Of a stretch of 64,000 nt of DNA, positions 48,324-57,218 are shown piece by piece. The position numbers were made by a program, and so were the translations under genes. This DNA is from an uncultured Rubripirellula sp. (lineage in GTDB: Bacteria; Planctomycetota; Planctomycetia; Pirellulales; Pirellulaceae): positions 218,306-282,305 of the forward strand of contig CALJHC010000023.1 of assembly GCA_938075415.1 (NCBI GenBank), given 5' to 3'. Position 1 is the first letter of the stretch; the number at the start of each line of letters is the position of its first letter. Under the pieces are notes generated by a model that saw only the letters and a program-made list of their open reading frames with translations, was not told the origin of the DNA and did no database searches.

Positions 48324-49808
48324 ATGAAACCTTTATCGAAAACCTGCTTCGCCTGTTGCGTGTTAATGCTGACACTTGCGTCGGTAAAAACAGCCTCTGC
48401 AAACAAACCAGAAACTAACGCAGAGAAAACAAAAAACCGACCCAATGTTCTCTTTATCTTCCTTGATGACTTTGGATGGCGTGATTGCAGTTTCATGGGT
48501 TCCGATTTCTACGAAACGCCACATCTAGATGCTTTGGCGTCACAAGGCATGGTCTTCACCAACGCCTACTCGGCCGCGGCCAACTGTGCCCCGGCGCGAG
48601 CGTCTCTTCTTTCAGGGCAGTACAGTCCTCGTCACGAAATTTACAACGTTGGTACATCGCGTCGTGGAAAACCCCAATTCGGAAAATTGATGCACGTCCC
48701 GGGCACGGACACCTTGAAGACAACCACCAAAACATGGGCACATCAGATCAAGAAAGCGGGCTATCAAACCGCAATCCTTGGAAAATGGCATCTGAGTGAT
48801 GACCCGATCCCGTACGGCTTCGACTTCAACATCGCCGGCTCTCACAGCGGCAGCCCTCCAAAAGGTTACTTTCCTCCGCACCCCTCAGCTCCTGGCTTGA
48901 AGGACTCGCCGAAAGATGAGTACCTGACCGATCGCCTGACAGAAGAAGCGACCGCCTTTATCGAACGCTATCAGCGGCAACCTTGGCTGCTTTATCTTTC
49001 CCACTTTGCGGTTCACACTCCACTGCAGGCACGCAAGGAGCTCGTAAAAAAATACCAAGCGAAGCCGAAAGGGAAACTGCATGACCATTCCGTGATGGCG
49101 GCAATGATTGAAAGCGTTGACACCGGTGTTGGAAAGATTATCGATAAACTGGATAAAACGGGGCAGCGTGAGAACACCGTCATTGTGTTCAGTTCCGACA
49201 ATGGCGGTTACGGACCAGCCACCTCCATGCACCCCTTGAGAGGTTACAAAGGCACCTACTACGAAGGTGGCATTCGTGAACCTTTCTTTGTGACGTGGCC
49301 AGGCGTGATTGAGCCGGGCACCACCAATGACACGCCCATCATTAACGTTGATCTTTATCCAACCCTTTGCGAGATCACCGGGGCCGAGGTTCCCAATGAA
49401 CAACCCCTTGATGGTGAAAGCTTGATGCCAATCCTTCGAGGTGAAAAACAAAATCTGGGAGACCGAGCACTCTACTGGCACTTCCCCGCCTACCTGCAAA
49501 GCTACCAACGCACCAATGAACAGCGTGACCCACTATTTCGAAGCCGACCCTGCAGCATCATTCGACATGGAAACTGGAAGTTACACGAATACTTTGAAAA
49601 CGGCGAATTTGAACTTTACGATCTTTCCAAGGATGTTGGAGAACTGCATAACCTCGCAACAACTCAAGCAGCAAAATTAAGGGAACTGCAAGCAATGCTG
49701 GTTCAGTGGCGAGAAGCAACCGATGCCCCGGTGCCCAATACGTTGAATCCAAATTTTGATGCGGCAGCCGAGGAAGCAGCGATCCAAAGGATCCTCTCGA
49801 AACGCTAA
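48324..49808 (+). CDS. Sulfatase (formylglycine type), exported
   Basis: 494 residues with a signal peptide (F-A-C-C-V-L-M-L-T-L-A-S-V-K-T-A-S-A). The calcium site starts V-L-F-I-F-L-D48-D49-F-G-W. The formylglycine signature is C88-A-P-A-R92 followed by A-S-L-L-S-G-Q. G-K-W-H-L and V-I-V-F-S-S-D-N-G-G-Y-G are the other active-site motifs. The C-terminal F-E-L-Y-D-L-S-K-D-V-G-E-L-H-N-L-A is typical. It ends the PSCyt-DUF1501 operon, which suggests desulfation of a polysaccharide handled by the same system. Confidence 0.94.
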   Translation: MKPLSKTCFACCVLMLTLASVKTASANKPETNAEKTKNRPNVLFIFLDDFGWRDCSFMGSDFYETPHLDALASQGMVFTNAYSAAANCAPARASLLSGQYSPRHEIYNVGTSRRGKPQFGKLMHVPGTDTLKTTTKTWAHQIKKAGYQTAILGKWHLSDDPIPYGFDFNIAGSHSGSPPKGYFPPHPSAPGLKDSPKDEYLTDRLTEEATAFIERYQRQPWLLYLSHFAVHTPLQARKELVKKYQAKPKGKLHDHSVMAAMIESVDTGVGKIIDKLDKTGQRENTVIVFSSDNGGYGPATSMHPLRGYKGTYYEGGIREPFFVTWPGVIEPGTTNDTPIINVDLYPTLCEITGAEVPNEQPLDGESLMPILRGEKQNLGDRALYWHFPAYLQSYQRTNEQRDPLFRSRPCSIIRHGNWKLHEYFENGEFELYDLSKDVGELHNLATTQAAKLRELQAMLVQWREATDAPVPNTLNPNFDAAAEEAAIQRILSKR

Positions 49809-50292
49809 CCAATACCCACGAACGAAGACTCACTGAGAAAGCGTTATCGAGAGCCTGAGTTGAAAAGACCAGACCCCGTTGCGACACTAGCTACGGCACG
49901 ACATGGGTGAGCTGATCGCCAGAAGAGCCGCTGGCTCGGTGCGTGAGAGTCAATCAGCGCACGATCCAGAATTCTACGTCGGGACGTTGCAGAAGATTCT
50001 TGATGCCAATATCCCATTTGACGCCGTGTGTTTTAAAGACGCTTTGGGGGACAGATGTGCCCTCCAAGGTTGACGACACGACATGGGTAACGTCCTTCCT
50101 CGGGAGCAAACTGATGTCGACCATCACCGATTGGTTTCGGATCGATAGCCGACCATTCCCACTGGTGCGAATTAACCGCATAGGAGGCGATACCAAGCGA
50201 ACCAATCGAAGGCAGATTGGGGAAAAGGAATCGAGGTCAGTTGAATGAACAACGGAGGGGTCATCGCACACAAATGCGTGTGAACCGACTGC
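49809..50292. other. Convergent intergenic region, no clear gene
   Basis: Between the sulfatase (+) and aminotransferase (-) 3' ends. A minus-strand frame at 49954-50271 (105 codons) has a plausible composition (L-V-R-L-V-S-P-P-M-R-L-I-R-T), but no domain or start signal; it may be an eroded gene. The 12-mer CACGACATGGGT occurs twice (near 49898 and 50078). No terminator is recognised. Confidence 0.4.
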
Positions 50293-51516
50293 TTATCCCG
50301 CAATCACCTGCGAAATCGCATCACAGAAAAAATCCATTTTACTTTCCTGCATGCCGGCAACATTAATTCGACCGCTGCCGACAATGTAGATTCCGTGGTC
50401 CGCTTTCAATTGATCAACTTGCATTTTATTCAATCCACTGAAGGAGAACATACCACGCTGCTGAAGCAAGAAACTGAAATCATGCCCCGGTCCAGTGTTC
50501 TGCATTGTCGAAACAAATTGCTCACGCAATCGTTTGATTCGATCTCGCATTTCACCAAGTTCCTGATGCCACTGCTGCGTTAACTGGTCATCAGCCAAGA
50601 TGGTCGCAACAATCGCTCCACCGTGCCGTGGCGGATTACTGTAATTGCATCGCACGAGACGCTTCACCTGACTTTGTACGGCCTTTGCTGCATTCTCATC
50701 AGCGGTCACAAATGAAAGGGCTCCTATTCGCTCACCGTATAAACCGAAATTCTTTGAGAAGGAATTACAGATTACAGCTTCGTCATGATGACGAAGAATC
50801 GCCGAAATGGACTGAGAATCTTCTCGGAGACCATTCCCGAATCCCTGGTAGGCGAAGTCAATCAACGGCAAAAGCTTTTTGTCTGCAAGAACTTGAGCGA
50901 TCGAATCCCACTGTTCGATGGTTGGATCGATTCCGGTAGGGTTGTGACAGCAAGCGTGTAACAAAACGGCATCACCGGGCTTCGTGTTGGACGATAAGTC
51001 CTCAATCATTCCATCAAAATCAAGAGACGTCTTATCGGCACCGAGATAGCGATAAGACTCGATGGGCAATCCCTCCGACGCAAAAACAGCGTGATGATTG
51101 GCCCAGGTTGGGTTCGAAGCCCAGATTCGCATCGATGGGAGTTGAGAAGCCAAAAAACTGGCAGCAATCCTCAATGCACCAGTACCCCCGGGTGATTGCA
51201 AAGTGGCGATGCGGCCTAAGTCAATCTGCTCGCCAAAAATCAGTCGCTGAACGGCTTGGCGGTACTCAGGCGAACCGTCAATCGGCAGGTAGCCCTTCGA
51301 CTTTTCTGTTTCCAGCAAACGCCGTTCAGCCTCTTTCACACAATCTAAAACAGGGGTTTGCCCCGATGCATCCTTGTAAACACCAACACTCAAGTTCATC
51401 TTGTCAGGTCGCTGGTCAGCTAAAAAAGCTTCTGTGAGACCAAGAATTGGGTCGGGAGGGGCAGTAGAGACTAACGAAAAACGATGAATAATTTGAGTTC
51501 CGGATGAATCAGTCAT
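50293..51516 (-). CDS. Aspartate/aromatic amino acid aminotransferase (class I)
   Basis: 407-residue PLP enzyme of the AspC/TyrB branch. N-terminal D-K-M-N-L-S-V-G-V-Y-K-D, H-N-P-T-G at 191-195, the PLP lysine K255 in N-S-F-S-K-N-F-G-L-Y-G-E-R, and C-terminal G-S-G-R-I-N-V-A-G are as expected. It transfers amino groups between aspartate or aromatic amino acids and 2-oxoglutarate; AspC and TyrB cannot be separated by eye. It is divergent from the GMC oxidoreductase gene across 131 bp. Confidence 0.93.
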   Translation of the reverse strand: MTDSSGTQIIHRFSLVSTAPPDPILGLTEAFLADQRPDKMNLSVGVYKDASGQTPVLDCVKEAERRLLETEKSKGYLPIDGSPEYRQAVQRLIFGEQIDLGRIATLQSPGGTGALRIAASFLASQLPSMRIWASNPTWANHHAVFASEGLPIESYRYLGADKTSLDFDGMIEDLSSNTKPGDAVLLHACCHNPTGIDPTIEQWDSIAQVLADKKLLPLIDFAYQGFGNGLREDSQSISAILRHHDEAVICNSFSKNFGLYGERIGALSFVTADENAAKAVQSQVKRLVRCNYSNPPRHGGAIVATILADDQLTQQWHQELGEMRDRIKRLREQFVSTMQNTGPGHDFSFLLQQRGMFSFSGLNKMQVDQLKADHGIYIVGSGRINVAGMQESKMDFFCDAISQVIAG

Positions 51517-51550
51517 GGTTTGATGATGACGGAGGTGCGAAGCAGTTCAG

Positions 51551-51578
51551 GACGTCGGCATAATAGGCACGACGTCGG
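51551..51578. promoter_or_regulatory. Paired GACGTCGG sites in divergent promoter region
   Basis: GACGTCGG at 51551-51558 and 51571-51578, 20 bp centre to centre (about two helical turns), each containing the palindrome GACGTC. They lie midway between the starts of the aminotransferase and GMC oxidoreductase genes. The layout suggests a regulator-binding pair; a TAATAGG element between them could be part of a promoter. This is inference. Confidence 0.35.
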
Positions 51579-51647
51579 TTACCAAATACGGCTCAGCATC
51601 CTAGTCGACAAAGTGAGAATCCACCATCGCACCAACGTTGGGAAAGC

Positions 51648-53141
51648 ATGAAGAGTGACCCAGATTTTATTGTTGTCGGAGCTGGATCTGCCGGTTGCCT
51701 TTTGGCGAATCGACTCACCGCCGAATTTGGAGCAAGTGTCACCCTGGTTGAACCAGCTTCGCAGCAGGCTCCGCAGATCGATCGTGAACGTCCTGCTCGT
51801 TGGCTGCATCTACTTGGCTCAGCTGATGACTGGAACCACGCCACGAACCCTAGCGAGGGACTTGCCGGCAGAGCCCTTCGATGGCCGCGTGGACGAGGCA
51901 TCGGTGGCAGCAGTCGAATCAATGCAATGATTTGGTTCCCACCAACCCCGGAGGATCTAGTCAATTTAGACAAGGCAACCGGAGGTACTTGGAGCAGCGA
52001 CCGCCTGCGCTCCGCGATGTCATCGATCGAAACCATCCTGAAACCCCAAGATCCACGGTGGCTCAGTGAGTCCTCCACCGCATTTCTCAAGTCAGCTCGC
52101 AAGTTTGCCGACGGAAAACCCATCGCCTACAAACGCCTTCAGAACCTAGGACGACGTCGCTCTCTCGCCGATCTGATTCAGGCAACCGAGCACTCGAGCA
52201 TTGAACTAGTTCGCGCGACAGCAAACCGGATCCTCTGGAATGGAGAAACCGCTCATGGTGTCGAACTAAAAACAGAAAGCGAAACCGTCACACGAATCGC
52301 TAGAAAAGGTGTCATCCTGGCCGCTGGCTCGATCGCCACACCTGGCATCTTGATTCGAAGCGGATTTGGCTTGAACGAAGATCTCAAAACACTTGGAATT
52401 GATACAAGGTTCGAATCCACTGATATTGGAAAACATCTGCAAGATCATCTGATCATGCCGGTTATCTTTCGACTAAGAAACGGAGTTGATATTTTCTCGA
52501 CTCGTTCAGACCCCAGATCACTCGCCAAATGGCAACACTTGGGGACAGGGCCACTGGCGAGCAACTTGGCGGAAGTTGGCGGACTTTTTTTAAATAACAC
52601 GATCCAACTACACGTCACTCCCACCCATTACCTAAGTTTTCCGAAAGAGGATCCGTCAGCATGGCTGAGTATCGGTATTAGTCTCACCCAACCTCAATCA
52701 AGAGGTGAATTAAAACTGACCTCCAGATGCCCCGATTCACAACCCGAGATCACAACGGGTTACCTCCATGACCCAAAAGACCTCCAAGAAATGATCGGGG
52801 GCGTCCAATTCATTCGTGACCTCGCCAATGACGCCAATTTGCAATCAATCATTGACTTGGAAGTTCTACCGGGAAAACGGCGAGAATCTGAATCAGCCGT
52901 CAGCAAATCGATTCAGCGTTATGCTCAGACCCTCTACCATCCCGTGGGCACCTGTCGCGCGGGTGAGGATAAAAATTCAGTGGTTGATGCCAACTTTAGC
53001 GTCCGTGGTGCAAATCGGCTGTGGATCGCAGACGGATCCATCCTGCCGCAAATCAGCGTCGGTAATCCGAACGCAACGATCATGAGTCTCGCATGGATCG
53101 CCGCCGAGACGATTGCCGGGGCGGTCGAAAGCTCAAGTTGA
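51648..53141 (+). CDS. GMC-family FAD oxidoreductase
   Basis: 497 residues of the glucose-methanol-choline oxidoreductase family. The FAD motif is V-V-G-A-G-S-A-G-C-L-L-A-N-R near the N-terminus. The GMC signature R-G-R-G-I-G-G-S-S-R-I-N-A-M-I-W is clear. The C-terminal active site includes Y-H-P-V-G-T-C and V-G-N-P-N-A-T. These enzymes oxidise alcohols such as choline; the substrate is unknown. It is somewhat shorter than choline dehydrogenase (about 550). GGGAAAG lies before the ATG. No signal peptide, so cytoplasmic. Confidence 0.92.
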   Translation: MKSDPDFIVVGAGSAGCLLANRLTAEFGASVTLVEPASQQAPQIDRERPARWLHLLGSADDWNHATNPSEGLAGRALRWPRGRGIGGSSRINAMIWFPPTPEDLVNLDKATGGTWSSDRLRSAMSSIETILKPQDPRWLSESSTAFLKSARKFADGKPIAYKRLQNLGRRRSLADLIQATEHSSIELVRATANRILWNGETAHGVELKTESETVTRIARKGVILAAGSIATPGILIRSGFGLNEDLKTLGIDTRFESTDIGKHLQDHLIMPVIFRLRNGVDIFSTRSDPRSLAKWQHLGTGPLASNLAEVGGLFLNNTIQLHVTPTHYLSFPKEDPSAWLSIGISLTQPQSRGELKLTSRCPDSQPEITTGYLHDPKDLQEMIGGVQFIRDLANDANLQSIIDLEVLPGKRRESESAVSKSIQRYAQTLYHPVGTCRAGEDKNSVVDANFSVRGANRLWIADGSILPQISVGNPNATIMSLAWIAAETIAGAVESSS

Positions 53142-53581
53142 GCAGGTTCGGGTAACGTATCGGCGGGCCGGCAGGACGGCTCAGTCGTTCCATTTTTATT
53201 CTCGGTGCCGACAGCATCGGCAAGCGAAGGCAAAAATTCCCGAAGACCCTCACAAGCCAGCCTTTTTGGTTCACTTTTGGTGGAAATAAATTCTTGTACC
53301 GAACTCGATCGGACCTTCATCGCTGATCGTTCACCTCGTGGTCTGGCTAGCTTGAGGAGCCAGGAACAGCACAAATTACAACGGAAAGTCTCCGCTTGTC
53401 GAAAAAAGTCCCGTGAGAATAATCTGTTGGGAAAAGATCATATTTAGTGACCTCACCCAATCGCCGTAAAGCCATTATGATTTGCATCATCGATTGCTCG
53501 AACATCCGATGATCGATCCAATTTTTTGTTCAAATTCTGTTTTGAGCTCGAGAGAGACTCTGCATTTGAACATTGGAATTC
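53142..53581. other. Intergenic region, nothing recognised
   Basis: 440 bp between the GMC gene and nhaA on the same strand. No repeat, hairpin with T run or accepted open frame is seen. Confidence 0.4.
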
Positions 53582-55015
53582 ATGCCTCAAGGGAAACCGT
53601 CCTCGCAGATGACTGGGCACACACCGAAACGCGGAATGATCCGCACCCTCATCGACAACTCGTTCCTGCTAATTGCCGGAACGATTGTTGCACTATTCTG
53701 GGCCAACGGCGGCCTCGAATTGTCCTCCCTGCCAGAGAATCTCAGGCTGACACCCGAAACTTACAATCAATTCATTGAATTCGATTTGGTCTCTGGCTGG
53801 AGTGCTGACCCCGCATCAAGTTCGGTAGAAACAAACGAATCGTCATCAACGTCGGTGTTGGCAGAGAATGCTGGATCCCGAAACCCAAGTCAGGCAGGTG
53901 GGGACCAACATGATGCCAGTGATCATGATGCCGGTGATCATGATGAGACCGACGGGCACCACGGTCTGACGATTCACTTCCTGATCAATGACATTCTGAT
54001 GGCTTTATTCTTCGCCATTGCGGCGAAAGAAGTTTGGGAATCGCTACTTCCCGGCGGCGCACTCTCCAATCCCAGAAAAGCAGCAACGCCCCTTCTGGCA
54101 ACATTCGGTGGGATCGCAGGACCTGCTCTGGTCTACATAGCCGGTTGCCTCATCAGCGGCGAGCTCACGGTGTTCGGCGAAGGATGGGCCGTCCCCTGCG
54201 CCACAGATATCGCATTCAGTTATTTGATTGCCCGAGTGATATTTGGCGCCGGTCATCCGGCAATTGCTTTCCTTCTCTTGTTAGCCATCGCTGATGACGC
54301 CGCCGGACTTCTCATTTTGGCCGTGTTTTATCCACAGGCACCGATTGAACCGATGTGGTTTGCGCTGACGGCAGCTGCGATGCTTTTGGCTCGAATCCTT
54401 TCCAAGGCACGCGTGCAGTCCCATTGGGTTTACCTGATTGGTCCGGGCGTGCTCTCGTGGTTCAGCTTTTATGAAGCCAACATTCACGCGGCTTTGGGAC
54501 TTGTCCCCATCATTCCATTCTTACCGCACGCGCACACCGATTTAGGACTCTTCGCCAAGCAGGAATTGCATCGCGATGACACATTGAATGAGTTCGAACA
54601 CTTCTGGAAATTGCCGGTTGAGTTTTTCCTCGGCTTGTTTGGACTTGTTAACGCGGGGGTGGTCTTTAGCAGTCTTGGTACCGGTACCTGGTTAGTTTTG
54701 GCGGGACTGCTGCTTGGCAAGCCAATTGGAATCACTCTGATGACATTGATTGCCGAAAAGTGTTTGAAACTGGAGAAACCGGCAGAAATGGATTACCGCC
54801 ATGTTGTCACTTTGGGAATGGTTGCCGGAATCGGCTTCACTGTCGCTCTCTTCGTCTCCGTCGCCGCATTCAAAGTGGCTGGCCCGGTTCAAGATTCTGT
54901 GAAGATGGGTGCGTTGCTTAGTTTTGCGGCAGCCCCATTAGCGATCATCATCGGGAAATCACTGCGGATTAAGCCGGTGAAAATGGAAGTGGTTGCCGGT
55001 GAGGAAACAGCCTGA
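53582..55015 (+). CDS. nhaA: Na+/H+ antiporter NhaA with His/Asp-rich loop
   Basis: 477 residues. The first membrane helix (L-L-I-A-G-T-I-V-A-L-F-W-A-N) is followed by an unusually long hydrophilic loop. This loop ends in a His/Asp-rich segment (about 110-132: H-D-A-S-D, H-D-A-G-D, H-D-E-T-D, G-H-H). The transport core then follows: C-A-T-D-I-A-F-S (equivalent of E. coli Asp133) and the ion-binding pair in I-A-D-D-A-A-G-L-L (Asp163/164). It exchanges sodium for protons for pH and salt balance, as expected in a marine cell. ATG 53582 is used; TTG 53573 is an alternative. Confidence 0.93.
   Translation: MPQGKPSSQMTGHTPKRGMIRTLIDNSFLLIAGTIVALFWANGGLELSSLPENLRLTPETYNQFIEFDLVSGWSADPASSSVETNESSSTSVLAENAGSRNPSQAGGDQHDASDHDAGDHDETDGHHGLTIHFLINDILMALFFAIAAKEVWESLLPGGALSNPRKAATPLLATFGGIAGPALVYIAGCLISGELTVFGEGWAVPCATDIAFSYLIARVIFGAGHPAIAFLLLLAIADDAAGLLILAVFYPQAPIEPMWFALTAAAMLLARILSKARVQSHWVYLIGPGVLSWFSFYEANIHAALGLVPIIPFLPHAHTDLGLFAKQELHRDDTLNEFEHFWKLPVEFFLGLFGLVNAGVVFSSLGTGTWLVLAGLLLGKPIGITLMTLIAEKCLKLEKPAEMDYRHVVTLGMVAGIGFTVALFVSVAAFKVAGPVQDSVKMGALLSFAAAPLAIIIGKSLRIKPVKMEVVAGEETA
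53910..53939 (+). repeat. 15-bp in-frame duplication inside nhaA
   Basis: ATGATGCCAGTGATC and ATGATGCCGGTGATC are adjacent, with a third decayed copy starting at 53940. They code the H-D-x-x-D repeats of the His/Asp-rich loop. Confidence 0.9.
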
Positions 55016-55094
55016 GGTCATTGATCCCGCGGCAGAACTCACCAACTTTGGACTGACTGACCACAGACCGAGAGCAAGTTCGGCCAACAAGAGT

Positions 55095-55122
55095 CCTCAA
55101 GGGCCCTTGAGGTTCAGAACCT
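55095..55122. promoter_or_regulatory. 18-bp perfect palindrome with overlapping hairpin
   Basis: CCTCAAGGGCCCTTGAGG at 55095-55112 is a perfect inverted repeat with no loop, so it fits a dimeric protein site better than an RNA hairpin. AGGTT-CAG-AACCT (55110-55122) overlaps its end. It lies 80 bp after nhaA and 180 bp before the LOG-family gene. No T run follows, so a classical terminator is unlikely. Confidence 0.5.
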
Positions 55123-55292
55123 TTACCCATCGCTCGCGCGGATCAGGCCAATAAGACTTGGACGCAACTGATCTTCTTCTAATGCGAGCGGTCACCCTCG
55201 GTTCTCGTTCGGGGTATCATTTTTACTTCCTCTCGTCAGGAAATCTTCCCAAACTCAAACGTTTTACAAAACGTGCCTCTAAGGAATCGGTC

Positions 55293-56330
55293 ATGTCAGA
55301 TCCAGAACTCCCCATCGAAGCAATCGGCGAAGACGAACTGCAACGGCCGCAACCAGCCGATGAACCGATCTCTGAGGTGGATTCGCAGGACCTTTATGAG
55401 GTGATGCGGAATACCATTGATCGTTTGGAGAAAGATCAATCGGCGAGGGGAGATCTAAAAATCCTCTCGCGAACCCTCAGGGAACTCCGATACGCTTTTT
55501 CTGTTTTCCGACCTTATCGCAGACGTCGCAAGCTGACCATTTTCGGATCGGCTCGAACCGGTGAAGAACATCCCGAGTACCAAGCGGCCGCCCAATTGGG
55601 CCAGACCATGGCGAAACATGGGTGGATGGTCATCACCGGTGCCGGTGGTGGAATCATGGAAGCCGGTCATCGCGGTGCAGGTCGCGAGGCTTCGATGGGT
55701 TTGAACATCATGCTTCCCTTTGAGCAGGGTGCAAATCCCTACATTGAAGGTGATCGCAAACTGGTCACGATGAAGTATTTCTTCACTCGAAAACTGATGT
55801 TTGTCAAAGAGTGTAGCGCGGTAGTGTGCCTGCCGGGAGGATTTGGAACACTTGACGAAGCATTGGAGACATTAACGCTGATGCAAACCGGTAAACAAAC
55901 CCTTTTGCCCTTGGTGCTTCTTGATCACCCAGAGGGAAGTTATTGGAAAGATGCCGGTATCTTTTTTGAAAAACAACTTCTCGCCAATGGAATGATTAGC
56001 CCCGAAGATGTCCGACTTTACAAAATCACCAACTCTGTTGATGAGGCAATCCAAGAAGTCCTTGATTTTTATCGCGTCTATCACAGCATGCGTTATGTGA
56101 AAGAACGTCTTGTCTTTCGTCTCAAGACACCGCTTTCCGAAGACCGGTTATCCTTTATTCGAGATCAATATGGTGACATTCTCAAAGAGGGAACCTATGA
56201 ACAAGCCACAGCGTTACCGCAAGAATCCGGCGAACCTGACTTGGCAGCGTTGCCTCGTTTGGTCTTTCACTTCAATCGGCGCGCTTTAGGACGTCTTCGG
56301 ATGCTGATCGACGAAATCAATCGAAGCTAG
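55293..56330 (+). CDS. LOG-family protein (TIGR00730 Rossmann fold)
   Basis: 345 residues from ATG 55293, chosen because AAGGA lies eight bases before it; the frame is open from 55158. An N-terminal extension of about 80 residues (acidic, then Y-R-R-R-R-K) precedes the Rossmann domain: L-T-I-F-G-S-A-R, V-I-T-G-A-G-G-G-I-M-E-A and the catalytic P-G-G-F-G-T-L-D-E at 181-189. LOG proteins are nucleotide 5'-monophosphate ribohydrolases, some making cytokinins. The long N- and C-terminal extensions are unlike the plain 200-aa form; a purine-nucleotide pyrophosphatase-like relative (PpnN) also shares the motif. Confidence 0.88.
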   Translation: MSDPELPIEAIGEDELQRPQPADEPISEVDSQDLYEVMRNTIDRLEKDQSARGDLKILSRTLRELRYAFSVFRPYRRRRKLTIFGSARTGEEHPEYQAAAQLGQTMAKHGWMVITGAGGGIMEAGHRGAGREASMGLNIMLPFEQGANPYIEGDRKLVTMKYFFTRKLMFVKECSAVVCLPGGFGTLDEALETLTLMQTGKQTLLPLVLLDHPEGSYWKDAGIFFEKQLLANGMISPEDVRLYKITNSVDEAIQEVLDFYRVYHSMRYVKERLVFRLKTPLSEDRLSFIRDQYGDILKEGTYEQATALPQESGEPDLAALPRLVFHFNRRALGRLRMLIDEINRS

Positions 56331-56500
56331 AGTTGAAGAACGCCTGACTCGTATCTTTCCGGGTAAAGCGTTTCGCAGATTGCAAGATGGTTCCGAACCT
56401 TTCAGCGCTGGCCCAAGTGATTTGCCAACGCTAACCATTATGATTGGGTGAACACTTCGCAAGAAAAAACCACACGAATGATTTCGGGAAAAATAAAAAA

Positions 56501-56540
56501 GCCACGCATCAACACTTGATGCGTGGCTTTGTTTTTTCAC
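56501..56540. terminator. Strong bidirectional rho-independent terminator
   Basis: GCCACGCATCAA (56501-56512) and TTGATGCGTGGC (56516-56527) form a perfect 12-bp stem with loop CAC. It is flanked by an A run on the left (56491-56500) and a T run on the right (to 56537). It serves both the plus-strand LOG gene and the minus-strand DUF3467 gene, which converge on it. Confidence 0.93.
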
Positions 56541-56556
56541 TATTGGCAAGGCCGAA

Positions 56557-56946
56557 TCAGTCTTGCTTGGCAGGTGGTTGCTGGCCTTGCTGATTCAAGC
56601 CCGGACGCACTCGCTTGTTGATATCCGTTTCCAAAACTCCAAACACCGCTTCATGTCTTGCAACAGACATTTGGAGTGCGGCGAGAAGACGCTTGGCGGT
56701 GTAAAAGTTCACGATGATGCGTTGCTTCACTTGAATTGGATCCTTTGGAACACCAATTGGCTGTGGATTCAGACCAAAGTCAACAATCAGCTCCTCGGGG
56801 GATCCAGTGACTCGGCAGAAGTTGGCGTAAGTCGCCGCCGCGTTGTCATCATTGACCTGAACTTGAACCGGTTGTTGGGTCTGAGCCTGCTCCGCTGGTG
56901 CGGCGGCCGCTTCTGCCTTACTAGAATCTTTGCTGCTCTCAGCCAT
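56557..56946 (-). CDS. DUF3467 domain protein
   Basis: 129 residues. The start is ATG 56946: AGGAG lies upstream at good spacing, and a TTG one codon earlier is less likely. An Ala/Glu/Gln-rich N-terminus (about 30 aa) leads to the DUF3467 core A-N-F-C-R-V-T-G-S-P-E-E-L-I-V-D-F-G-L-N-P, then a helical half with R-I-I-V-N-F-Y-T-A-K-R-L-L-A-A-L. The tail is Gln/Pro-rich. The function of the domain is not established. Transcription ends at the shared terminator 20 bp downstream. Confidence 0.88.
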   Translation of the reverse strand: MAESSKDSSKAEAAAAPAEQAQTQQPVQVQVNDDNAAATYANFCRVTGSPEELIVDFGLNPQPIGVPKDPIQVKQRIIVNFYTAKRLLAALQMSVARHEAVFGVLETDINKRVRPGLNQQGQQPPAKQD

Positions 56947-57218
56947 CAATCATCTCCTGCAAATTACAAAGCAAATTTCAAACGTTTGAATGTTTAGGCG
57001 GCGACATGGAGTCGCCGTGTTTTACGTCTGTTCGTTTTAATCTTTTTGAAACCAATGCCCACCAGACCGCGTCTGACCGGGTTTTTTGATTTCAAGACTG
57101 GCATGCAATGGATACCAGAATATCATCCCCAAACCTAGACAGTCTGGGGTGCGAATTCAGAAAACCGGGCGATCCAATGAAGATTGTCATCAAAACAGAC
57201 CCTCTTGGGATGCATCGG

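Noticed and set aside
49954..50271. 105-codon minus-strand open frame between sulfatase and aminotransferase genes
   Set aside because: Composition is plausible but there is no recognisable domain or start signal; kept only as a possible remnant in the gap entry.
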